A stretch of DNA of 64,000 nt from Gallaecimonas pentaromativorans (GTDB lineage: Bacteria; Pseudomonadota; Gammaproteobacteria; Enterobacterales; Gallaecimonadaceae). Location of the stretch: contig NZ_RJUL01000006.1 in NCBI RefSeq assembly GCF_003751625.1, positions 1 to 64,000 of the forward strand. Reading direction: 5' to 3'. Below the pieces are notes generated by a model that saw only the letters and a program-made list of their open reading frames with translations, did not search any database and had not been told where the DNA came from. Numbering within the stretch: the first letter of the stretch is position 1; each line of letters begins with the position of its first letter. Below, in pieces: positions 6,996-14,500 of this stretch. A program made the position numbers and the translations under genes.

Positions 6996-8048
6996 ATGAT
7001 CTCTGTATCCCCCGTATTTTGGCGCCAGAGCGCCCTCGCCTTGGCCGCTGCCCTGTTTGCCAGCAGTTGCAGCCAGCCGCCCCTGGTCGAAAAAGTCGAA
7101 GGCTTTGCCCAGGGCACCAGTTACCACATCAGTTGGTGGAAACAAGGCGGCGACGACCCGGCTGCCATCGAGCAAGACTTCAACGCCACCCTGGCCCAGA
7201 TTGATAAAGAGCTCTCGACCTACCGCGACGACTCCTACATCTCTGCCTTCAACCACAGCCCCTCTACCCAGTGGCAAAGCGCCTCGAAGGACTTTATCGA
7301 GCTGATTGATATCGCCAAGGACATCGACACCAAAACCCAGGGCTGTTACGACCCCACGGTCGGCCCGCTGTTTGATCTTTGGGGTTTTCAAAAGAACATC
7401 CTGAACGTGCCGAGCGCCGAGCAAATTGCCGCCATCAAGGCTGCTATCGGCATGGACAAAATCGAGGTGGACCACGCCGGCATGAGGATTCGCAAAACCG
7501 TGCCGGGGCTGCAGATAAGCTTCTCCTCCATGGGCGAGGGTTACACCATCGGCAAGCTCAGCCAGGTGCTGGAAAAACACGGCGTAACCAATTACCTGGT
7601 GGAATTTGGCGGCGACATGAAGATAAAGGGCCGCAAGCCCGACGGCGCCAAATGGCGTATCGCCATTCAAAACCCCACCGCCAAGCGTGAGCAGGCGAGC
7701 GTCTACCAAATCATCACCATTGACGATGCCAGCGGCGTTACCCTTGATACCTCAGGCACTTACCGCCATCACTTCGATGCCAACGGCAAGCGCTATTCCC
7801 ACATCCTTGACCCGCGTAGCGGCGCGCCGGTCACCCACGACCTTATCTCTGCCTCGGTGTTTGGCACCGACCCAAGAGTCAGTGACGCCTGGGCCACCGC
7901 CATGCTCTGCCTCGGCCAACAAGAAGGCATGGACATTGCTCAAAAAGAAGGCCTGGAGGTGTTCTTTATCCAGGACGACAACGGCAAGCTCACCAACTCT
8001 GAAAGTAAGGCGCTGGCAGACACCAGCCGCATTACGCTAGAAAAATAA
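6996..8048 (+). CDS. apbE: FAD:protein FMN transferase ApbE
   Basis: ApbE transfers FMN from FAD to a Thr of target proteins such as Nqr/Rnf subunits in the periplasm. The N-terminus has a lipoprotein signal ending LFASSC, so it should be anchored to a membrane and face the periplasm. Family motifs are present: LSTYRDDSYIS (about 70-80), DPTVGPLFDLWGF, FSSMGEGYTIGKL, YLVEFGGDMK, YSHILDPRSGAP and the metal-binding SDAWATAMLCLG. Length 350 is normal. AAGG lies seven bases before the ATG. No nqr or rnf genes are in the window, so its target is encoded elsewhere. Confidence 0.93.
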   Translation: MISVSPVFWRQSALALAAALFASSCSQPPLVEKVEGFAQGTSYHISWWKQGGDDPAAIEQDFNATLAQIDKELSTYRDDSYISAFNHSPSTQWQSASKDFIELIDIAKDIDTKTQGCYDPTVGPLFDLWGFQKNILNVPSAEQIAAIKAAIGMDKIEVDHAGMRIRKTVPGLQISFSSMGEGYTIGKLSQVLEKHGVTNYLVEFGGDMKIKGRKPDGAKWRIAIQNPTAKREQASVYQIITIDDASGVTLDTSGTYRHHFDANGKRYSHILDPRSGAPVTHDLISASVFGTDPRVSDAWATAMLCLGQQEGMDIAQKEGLEVFFIQDDNGKLTNSESKALADTSRITLEK

Positions 8049-8053
8049 GCCAT

Positions 8054-8082
8054 AAAAAAACGCCGCATTCGCGGCGTTTTTT
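8054..8082. terminator. Bidirectional terminator between apbE and the OYE reductase
   Basis: AAAAAACGCCGC-ATTC-GCGGCGTTTTTT, symmetrical with T runs on both strands, between two convergent genes. Confidence 0.9.
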
Positions 8083-8094
8083 ATTTCACGGCGG

Positions 8095-9165
8095 TTAGGC
8101 CATAGCTGGGTAGTCGGTGTAACCGGCTTCGCCCGGTGAATAAAAGGTGGCCACGTCGGGGGCGTTAAGCGGCGCTTTGGCGGCAATACGGGCCGGCAAG
8201 TCGGGGTTAGCCAGAAAATCACGGCCAAAGGCCACCGAATCGGCTTTGCCCAGGGCTATCACCTGGGCAGCTTCGTCATAGCCGTAGGCCATGTTCACCA
8301 TCAGGTGCCCTTTATAGTGCTCACGGGCGATATCCAGCACATCACCTTGCTGGATGCCAAGAATGTCGCCGCGCAGAATGTGCAGATACGCCAGGTTAAA
8401 GCCGTTGAGGTGCTCGGCCAGATAGCGCATCCAGGCGGCCGGATCGCTGTCTTTCATGCTGTTGTAGCTATTAAAGGGCGACAGGCGCAGGCCCACTTTG
8501 TCGCTGCCAATCTCTTCGCACACCGCGCTTAGCACCTCGGTCAGGAACCGGGCCCGGTTTTCCAGGCTGCCGCCGTATTGGTCGGTGCGCTGGTTGGCGC
8601 TGTCACGGAGGAACTCGTCAATCAAATAACCGTTGGCACCGTGCACTTCCACGCCGTCAAAGCCGGCGGCAATGGCGTTGGCCGCGGCCTGGCGAAAATC
8701 CGCCACAATGCTGGCAATGCCTTCCTCGGTCAGCGACACCGGCACCGTGTAGGGCTTTTTGCCTTCGGGGGTGTGGGTTTCGTCGTCAATGGCAATGGCG
8801 CTGGGGGCCACAGCGTCTTTACCGCCGTTCAAGAGCGGATGGGCGGCGCGCCCGGCGTGCCAAATTTGCAAAAAGACGCGGCCACCAGCCTGGTGCACGG
8901 CCTCGGTGGTGAGCTTCCAGCCTTCAACCTGCTCGGCACTGTAAATACCCGGATCGTTACCAAAAGCCGAGGTGCCGGGGCTGACCATGGTGCATTCGGT
9001 GATCAGCAAACCGGCGCTGGCCCGCTGGGCATAATAGGTGGCCATCAGTTCGTTGGGTTGATGGTTAACGGCGCGGCAGCGGGTCAAAGGCGCCATCACA
9101 AAACGGTTGGGCAGAGCCAGGGCACCGGCGCTGACCGGCGAGAAAAGTGCAGCAGTATTGGACAT
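8095..9165 (-). CDS. nemA: Old Yellow Enzyme family alkene reductase (NemA-like)
   Basis: An FMN-dependent, NADPH-using reductase of activated C=C bonds or nitro compounds. The N-terminus LFSPVSAGALALPNRFVMAPLTRCRA and the barrel motif FDGVEVHGANGYLIDEFLRD with the ligand-binding His/Asn pair, followed by QRTDQYGGSLENRARF, are diagnostic of the NemA/xenobiotic reductase subgroup. The length of 356 residues is typical. The ATG at 9165 fits the family start better than the GTG four codons upstream. No NemR-type repressor gene adjoins it, so regulation is not evident. The physiological substrate is unknown. Confidence 0.9.
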   Translation of the reverse strand: MSNTAALFSPVSAGALALPNRFVMAPLTRCRAVNHQPNELMATYYAQRASAGLLITECTMVSPGTSAFGNDPGIYSAEQVEGWKLTTEAVHQAGGRVFLQIWHAGRAAHPLLNGGKDAVAPSAIAIDDETHTPEGKKPYTVPVSLTEEGIASIVADFRQAAANAIAAGFDGVEVHGANGYLIDEFLRDSANQRTDQYGGSLENRARFLTEVLSAVCEEIGSDKVGLRLSPFNSYNSMKDSDPAAWMRYLAEHLNGFNLAYLHILRGDILGIQQGDVLDIAREHYKGHLMVNMAYGYDEAAQVIALGKADSVAFGRDFLANPDLPARIAAKAPLNAPDVATFYSPGEAGYTDYPAMA

Positions 9166-9284
9166 GAGTGGTTCCACAATCAGAGAAAAGGCGTATCTCT
9201 TACAGTGGGGATGAGTGGCCGCTTTTACAGCCGGTTCTTTTAAGACAATGCGTTTTATCTATCTGACAGTGACTCACCTTCAAT

Positions 9285-9316
9285 AAAAAAGGCCATGCAG
9301 TGCATGGCCTTTTTTA
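9285..9316 (-). terminator. Terminator of the formate/nitrite channel gene
   Basis: Perfect palindrome GGCCATGCA-G-TGCATGGCC flanked by A and T runs, 14 bases beyond the stop. Confidence 0.9.
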
Positions 9317-9329
9317 AAACAGTAAAGCA

Positions 9330-10145
9330 TCAGGCTTTGGTGGCGCTGCCTTCTACTTCGGCAGCAGCCTGCGGAGCGTTGCTCTCGCGCACCAGAGCGA
9401 TGTAATAAGCCACACCCACAAACAGGGCGCCACCTACTACGTTACCCAGGAATACCGGTACGAAGTTACCGAAGTACTCGCCCCAGGTTACAGCGCCAGC
9501 GAAGATGCCCAGCGGGATAACGAACATGTTGGCCACCACGTGCTGGAAGCCGATGGCAACGAACGCCATGACCGGAAACCACAGGCCCAGGATTTTGCCG
9601 ATGGCTTCTTTGCTGGACAGGCCCAGCCAGATACCCAGACACACCAGCCAGTTACAGCCGATACCAGACACAAAAGCGTGCATGAAGTCGGCATGAACCT
9701 TGGCTTTGGCCACGGCTACGCTCTTGGCAAGGAAAGCGCCTTCAGCCAGGCCCAGGAAGTGGCCAAAGAAGTAGGCGATAAATACCGCGCCGATGAAGTT
9801 GGCGATGGTGACCACAACCCAGTTACGCACCAGGGCAGCTACACCGATCTTGCCGGAGAACAGGGCGGTAGCCATGTACATCATGTTGCCGGTCAGCAGC
9901 TCACCGCCAGCCAGCACGGTCAAAATCAGGCCCACAGGGAACACGGCAGCGCCCAGGAAGATGGACAGTGAAGCCCACTCGTGCGGCAGCATGGCGGTGA
10001 CGCGGATATCCAGCAGGAAGCCGATGGCGATAAAGGCACCAGCCATAAAGCCGAGGATCAGCAGGGATAAAAGCGAAAGGCCGCTTTTACGCACGCCGGT
10101 CTGAACAACGGCGTTGGTAATTTCGGTTGGCGTCTGTACAGACAT
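9330..10145 (-). CDS. Formate/nitrite transporter (FNT) family channel
   Basis: A 271-residue inner-membrane protein with six helices and the FNT signatures: GFMAGAFIAIGFLL in helix 1, LAGGELLTGNMMYM in helix 2 and IGFQHVVANMFVIPLG near residue 200, which includes the pore His. The family forms pentameric channels for formate, nitrite or related monovalent anions. FocA and NirC cannot be separated safely without neighbours; no pfl or nir gene is linked. It is monocistronic, with a long (over 400 bases) upstream region suggestive of regulated expression. Confidence 0.9.
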   Translation of the reverse strand: MSVQTPTEITNAVVQTGVRKSGLSLLSLLILGFMAGAFIAIGFLLDIRVTAMLPHEWASLSIFLGAAVFPVGLILTVLAGGELLTGNMMYMATALFSGKIGVAALVRNWVVVTIANFIGAVFIAYFFGHFLGLAEGAFLAKSVAVAKAKVHADFMHAFVSGIGCNWLVCLGIWLGLSSKEAIGKILGLWFPVMAFVAIGFQHVVANMFVIPLGIFAGAVTWGEYFGNFVPVFLGNVVGGALFVGVAYYIALVRESNAPQAAAEVEGSATKA

Positions 10146-10608
10146 GACAAACCTCGAATCAAGAGAATTAAAGAAAGGCGTTCAGTGGTTGTACGCCGGC
10201 CTTTGCAGATTCCACCCTTCCCAGCAATATAATTGCCAAGACATCAAGGTTGCCTGCATAAATCTGAGGTGCATTTATGCCATGTTCCTTATATAAGGGT
10301 CAAGATTTACAGTGATGTAAACGCAGAATTTCCGAATAATTCACCACGCCAAATCATTGACACGTGAAATTCGAATATCGAACAAAATCAAACACCTAAT
10401 TACCCATACAAAAGAAAGGGAAATTGCACTGACTTTTAATACCCCGCGAAGGATATGCCGATAAAAATCACGATGTTAATCACACTAATGCCGTGAAAAA
10501 GACGCGCCTCACCAACAACTGTTAAATCAAAGTTAAATGACGCCTTTTGCAAATACTTCTTACGAAAAGTGGTACGACCAGATTTAAAAATGCTCTGTCA
10601 TAAAAATG
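10146..10608 (-). promoter_or_regulatory. Upstream region of the FNT gene
   Basis: This AT-rich, 460-base gap holds no gene I can support. On the minus strand a possible sigma-70 promoter is TTGACC (10303-10298) with 18 bases to CATAAA (10279-10274), about 130 bases before the start codon. I looked for an FNR box (TTGAT-N4-ATCAA), usual for focA-type genes, and saw only half sites. Confidence 0.35.
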
Positions 10609-10639
10609 AAAAAAGCGCCCATCAAGGGCGCCCTTTTTC
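10609..10639 (-). terminator. Terminator of the 2-hydroxyacid dehydrogenase gene
   Basis: GCGCCC-ATCAA-GGGCGC stem with a T run on the minus strand, 11 bases after the stop. Confidence 0.85.
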
Positions 10640-10649
10640 TTGGCCAGGC

Positions 10650-11567
10650 TTAAAGCAGGCTGCGAATATTATTGGCGGTAATGTTGACGATGTTTTGCCG
10701 CGCCTCGGGGCTTATCCAGGCACTGTGGGGCGTCACAATCAGATTAAGGGGCTCGGCCAAGGCATCCAGCAGCGGGTGACCTTCCCTTGGCGGCTCAACC
10801 GGCAGCACGTCTACCGCCAGCCCGCCAAGGCGCCCGGCTTTAAGGGCATCAAGGGCCGCCAGCTCATCAATCACGCCGCCCCGGGCGCAGTTCACTACCA
10901 GGCAGCCGGGCTTAATGGCAGCCAGCCGCTCAGCATTCAACAAATGGCGAGTCTGCTCGGTAAGGGGGCAGTGAAAGGACAAAGCATCGGCATCGCTCAG
11001 CAAATTGTCGAGGCTGGGGCGGGTGTCTTCGGCGTTGCCGGGGCGAGCGGCGAATTTCACCGTCATGCCAAAGGCCTCGGCCAAGCGCGCCACTTCCGAG
11101 CCCAGGGTGCCCGAGCCCACCAGCACCAGGGTTTTACCGGCAAGCTCCAGGGTTTTATTGCCCATCAGGCAGAAAAAGGGGCTTTGCTGCCAAGCGCCAG
11201 CGGTCAACTCCTGCTGGTAAAGAGGCAGCTTGGCAGCCAGGGTCAGCAGCAGCATCAAAGTATGCTGAGCCACCGAGGCGGTGCCGTAGTTGTTGACGTT
11301 CAGCACCGGGATGCCCCTGGCTTTGGCGGCGGCAAGGTCGACATTGTTGGTGCCGGTCGCCATCACCAACAGGCCTTTGCGCCCGGCCATAATGGCCTCG
11401 CCCAACTGCACCTTGTTGGTGAGCAGCAGATCGGCATCACCGGCATGCTCAGCCAATTGCGCCGGGCTGGTGGTGCCAAACACCCGAAGCTCACTCACCA
11501 CCTCGCGGATGGGAGCCAAGTCGATATCGTCGCCCAAAGTATCGGCATCCAGCAGTACGGCTTTCAT
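10650..11567 (-). CDS. D-isomer-specific 2-hydroxyacid dehydrogenase (glycerate dehydrogenase-like)
   Basis: An NAD(P)-dependent oxidoreductase acting on D-2-hydroxyacids or their keto forms, such as hydroxypyruvate/glycerate. The Rossmann motif VLVGSGTLGSEVARLA is near residue 145 (GSGTLG replaces the commoner GxGxxG spacing). The catalytic Arg lies in NCARGGVIDE, the Glu in LPVEPP and the His in TPHSAW. Length 305 fits the HprA/glycerate dehydrogenase group. The ATG at 11567 is preferred over the in-frame TTG five codons upstream. It is monocistronic, and substrate cannot be set from context. Confidence 0.88.
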   Translation of the reverse strand: MKAVLLDADTLGDDIDLAPIREVVSELRVFGTTSPAQLAEHAGDADLLLTNKVQLGEAIMAGRKGLLVMATGTNNVDLAAAKARGIPVLNVNNYGTASVAQHTLMLLLTLAAKLPLYQQELTAGAWQQSPFFCLMGNKTLELAGKTLVLVGSGTLGSEVARLAEAFGMTVKFAARPGNAEDTRPSLDNLLSDADALSFHCPLTEQTRHLLNAERLAAIKPGCLVVNCARGGVIDELAALDALKAGRLGGLAVDVLPVEPPREGHPLLDALAEPLNLIVTPHSAWISPEARQNIVNITANNIRSLL

Positions 11568-11754
11568 AACAGGTCCGGTCAAAGTTAAAACCCTGTTTTA
11601 AGCAAAAGCCGCTGCCAGAGCAACTCGCCTTTAGGCTAATACGGTGGGCGAAATAACGTCATTGTCATAAAACTGATATGCCATTGGCAGGGCCGTCTGG
11701 ACATCCAAAACCCAAGCCACTATCATGCCGCAGTCTGTTAACAAGACCTAAACA

Positions 11755-11915
11755 CAAGCCTTTTTCTGTGGTGCCCGCAAGGGATAATCGGGAAGCCGGT
11801 GTAAATCCGGCACTGCCCCCGCAACGGTAACAAAGTTGCGGCTTCAACATGCCACTGTGGCAACACGGGAAGGCGAAGCCGCTCAGCCTTTGAAGTCCGG
11901 AGACCGGCCATAGAA
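11755..11915 (+). ncRNA. Cobalamin (B12) riboswitch
   Basis: All conserved blocks of the AdoCbl-type riboswitch are present in order: GGTGCCCGCAAGGG, GGGAAGCCGGTG, AAATCCGGCACTGCCCCCGC, the B12 box region GCAACGGTAA, CCACTG, GGGAAGGC, and GAAGTCCGGAGACCGGCC. Immediately downstream (about 11918-11952) AACCCGCA and TGCGGGTT can pair. That stem has no T run after it, which suggests control at translation initiation of btuB rather than by a classical terminator. High B12 should repress btuB and the linked DUF6580 gene. Confidence 0.95.
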
Positions 11916-12003
11916 GAAAACCCGCAGCCTTCGGTGGGCGAGGTGCGGGTTCGGCAACCTTGCTGTGGTATTGCTTTTGCCCCCATGAAGCTGGACTGAC
12001 TTT

Positions 12004-13926
12004 ATGGGCTACGCCAAATCCTTAGTTTCCCTCGCGCTGCTGCCGCTGTTGGCACAGGCCGCACCTTCTACCAACGACACCGACGAGCACATTGTGGTGC
12101 TGGGCCGCCAGGCGCAATCGGTTGACCAAATCGCAGCGGCGGTGTCGGTTATCGACCAAAGCGATATCGAGCGCAGCGGCGCGACCAATCTTGAAGATCT
12201 GCTGCGTGGCCGCGCCGGTATTCAGGTGTCCAATTCCGGTTCAGGCCCGGTGCTGAGCCTGCGCGGCTTTGCCCCCGGTCAAGCGGGCTCCAACGTGCTG
12301 GTGCTGGTTGATGGGCGTCGCCTCAACAGCCAAAGCCTGGCGGCGCCTGCCCTTGCCGGGGTGCAACTGGCCAATATCGAGCGCATTGAAATTCTAAACG
12401 GCTCGGCCGGTGTCCTTTACGGGGACCAAGCGGTGGGCGGCGTTATCAACATCATCACCAAACACGGCGTTGACGGCGGCCAAGTATCGGCCACCCTCGG
12501 CACCGACCACCACCAGGCCCTTGGCGCCAGCGCTTCCAAAGGTTTTGCCAACGGCCTTTATGTGGACACCAACCTGGCCTGGGACAAAAACGACAACTAT
12601 CGCGACCACGCCCAGAGCCGCACCCAAAGCGCCGAAGGCCGGGTGGGGTATAAAACAGACAGCCGCCATCTTTTTGCCGAGCTGAGTTTTAACCAGGATG
12701 ACCGCGACCAACCAGGCCCCCTGGCCTTTAGCCAGCAAGACCGTAAGGCATCGCGCCCCGAGTTTGCCAACGACTTTATCAACGAGATAACGCGGGTTGG
12801 CCGCCTGGGCTGGGAAGAAAAGCTCGATGACAACTGGCAGTTGCTGGTGGACGGTTCGTCCAGCCACCGCAAGCGCGACTACAACCAGAGTTTCATGGAC
12901 TGGGCCGTAGATAGCCCTTATCAAGCCAATGAGCGCCTGAACCGGGTTTCACCGCGCATCAAGGGCAGCTTCGAGCATTGGCAGTGGTTGGGCGGCATCG
13001 ACTACGAGCACGGCAAGTACGATGACAACAACACCAGCCTGCGGGTACATAACAAGCGCGATTCCAAAAGCGCCTACGGCACCGGCCAGTGGCAACAAGG
13101 AGCGCTGACCCTGGGGGCTGGCCTGCGTTACACCAAGGTGGAAGACAACCTGGTTTACGCCGGCACCTACGACAATGGCGTGAATATCGACAACCACGCC
13201 ACCACCTGGTCGCTCTCTGGCCAATACCAACTGAGCCAGGGCCGAGTCTTTGCCCGGGTCGATCGCAACGTGCGTTTTGCCAAGCTCGACGAGCAAGGCT
13301 ACACCCCGGCCGGTGTTGTGGGCCTCAAGCCACAAACCGGCTATTCCTACGAGCTGGGCTGGGCCCAGCCAGGGCTTAGCCTCTCGGCTTTTCGCCTCGA
13401 CCTTAAAGACGAAATCGTCTTTGACAACAACGCCCCGGCACCGGCCGGCGGGCTCTTTGCCGGTGCCAACGTCAACGCCGACAAGTCTCGCCGCTACGGC
13501 GTCAACATTCATGGCGACCACAGCTTTGACGCCCTGACCCTCGGCTTTGACTACCAATGGCTGGATGCCAAATACACCCAAGGCAGCAGTGACGGCCACC
13601 AGGTGCCTTGGGTGTCCAAGCATGCCGGTGGCGTGTATGGCGATTATCAATGGGCTGCCACTGTCTCTACCCGCCTTGAGTACCAATATCGCGGGCCGCA
13701 GTATTTGCTGTCCGACAATTTAAACCAAGCGGGCAAACTTGGTGGTTATGGTCTTTGGGCCCTGTCTGGCCAATGGCAACAAGGGCCTTGGCAAGTGGTG
13801 CTAAGAGCCGATAATCTTTTTGATAAACATTATGCTGACAATGCACAGTACAATGCCTACGGAGAAAACGCCTGGTATCCGGGCAATGGCCGTGAGGTCA
13901 ACCTGACCGGCCGCTACAGCTTCTAA
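12004..13926 (+). CDS. btuB: TonB-dependent vitamin B12 receptor BtuB
   Basis: An outer-membrane TonB-dependent receptor of 640 residues with signal peptide (cleavage after LAQA), a TonB-box-like segment EHIVVLGR, a plug domain (SVIDQSDIERSGATNLEDLL, VLVDGRRLNS, ERIEILNGSAGVLYGDQAVGGVINII) and a 22-strand barrel ending in GRYSF with the terminal Phe needed for assembly. The B12 riboswitch directly upstream supports cobalamin or a corrinoid as the ligand. The start is the ATG at 12004, with GGA about nine bases upstream. The DUF6580 gene follows 12 bases after the stop, as an operon. Confidence 0.93.
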   Translation: MGYAKSLVSLALLPLLAQAAPSTNDTDEHIVVLGRQAQSVDQIAAAVSVIDQSDIERSGATNLEDLLRGRAGIQVSNSGSGPVLSLRGFAPGQAGSNVLVLVDGRRLNSQSLAAPALAGVQLANIERIEILNGSAGVLYGDQAVGGVINIITKHGVDGGQVSATLGTDHHQALGASASKGFANGLYVDTNLAWDKNDNYRDHAQSRTQSAEGRVGYKTDSRHLFAELSFNQDDRDQPGPLAFSQQDRKASRPEFANDFINEITRVGRLGWEEKLDDNWQLLVDGSSSHRKRDYNQSFMDWAVDSPYQANERLNRVSPRIKGSFEHWQWLGGIDYEHGKYDDNNTSLRVHNKRDSKSAYGTGQWQQGALTLGAGLRYTKVEDNLVYAGTYDNGVNIDNHATTWSLSGQYQLSQGRVFARVDRNVRFAKLDEQGYTPAGVVGLKPQTGYSYELGWAQPGLSLSAFRLDLKDEIVFDNNAPAPAGGLFAGANVNADKSRRYGVNIHGDHSFDALTLGFDYQWLDAKYTQGSSDGHQVPWVSKHAGGVYGDYQWAATVSTRLEYQYRGPQYLLSDNLNQAGKLGGYGLWALSGQWQQGPWQVVLRADNLFDKHYADNAQYNAYGENAWYPGNGREVNLTGRYSF

Positions 13927-13938
13927 CGAGGACAACGG

Positions 13939-14448
13939 ATGAACCCGCGCCTGACCACCCTTATCAGTATCATTGCCCTTTGCGCGCTGTACCGGGTGCT
14001 GCCGCACCCCTGGAACGTGTCGCCGGTGGCGGCCATGGCCCTGTTTGCCGGGGCCCATTTCCAGACCCGCGCCATGGCGGTGCTGGTGCCGCTGGCCGCC
14101 ATGGCGGTTTCCGACCTGCTGCTGGGTTTGCACCCTACCCTGCCCTTTGTGTACGGGGCTCTGGTGGTAACGGTGGCACTGGGCTTTTGGGTGGGCAAGG
14201 ACATCAGCCCGGCCAGGGTATTGGCCGGTTCCTTGAGCGGGTCTTTGTTGTTCTTTTTTGTCACCAACGCCGCGGTGTGGCTGGTGGGTGACTTCTACCC
14301 TTCCGGTATTAACGGCCTGTGGCAGGCCCTGGCCGCCGGGGTACCGTTCTTCCAATACACCCTGCTGGGAGACTTGGTGTTTAACGCCTTGTTCTTTGGC
14401 CTCTTTTACGCCTTAGAGCGGCATTTCCCCAAGCAGTTTGCCCATTAA
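13939..14448 (+). CDS. DUF6580 membrane protein, putative corrinoid-uptake S component
   Basis: A 169-residue hydrophobic protein with five or six helices, starting NPRLTTLISIIALCALYRVLPHPWNVSPVAAMALFAG, typical of DUF6580, whose fold resembles substrate-binding (S) components of ECF transporters. It is co-transcribed with btuB behind the B12 riboswitch, with 12 bases between the genes and GAGGA before the ATG. No BtuC/BtuD or periplasmic BtuF gene is nearby, so a role in moving corrinoid or a precursor across the inner membrane is an attractive inference but untested. Confidence 0.8.
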   Translation: MNPRLTTLISIIALCALYRVLPHPWNVSPVAAMALFAGAHFQTRAMAVLVPLAAMAVSDLLLGLHPTLPFVYGALVVTVALGFWVGKDISPARVLAGSLSGSLLFFFVTNAAVWLVGDFYPSGINGLWQALAAGVPFFQYTLLGDLVFNALFFGLFYALERHFPKQFAH

Positions 14449-14476
14449 AAAAGGCCCCGTTCGGGGCCTTTTTTTT
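14447..14476 (+). terminator. Terminator of the btuB operon
   Basis: AAAAAAGGCCCCG-TT-CGGGGCC followed by eight T residues, adjoining the DUF6580 stop. Confidence 0.92.
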
Positions 14477-14497
14477 GCCCCGCTAGCGGGGCTTTTT
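14477..14497. terminator. Second hairpin between btuB operon and DASS transporter
   Basis: GCCCCGCTAGCGGGGC with TTTTT on the plus strand. It backs up the preceding terminator and lies four bases from the end of the convergent transporter gene. Confidence 0.7.
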
Positions 14498-14500
14498 GGC

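Noticed and set aside
10146-10608. FNR box upstream of the formate/nitrite channel
   Set aside because: Only half sites resembling TTGAT or ATCAA; no spacing-correct dyad seen.
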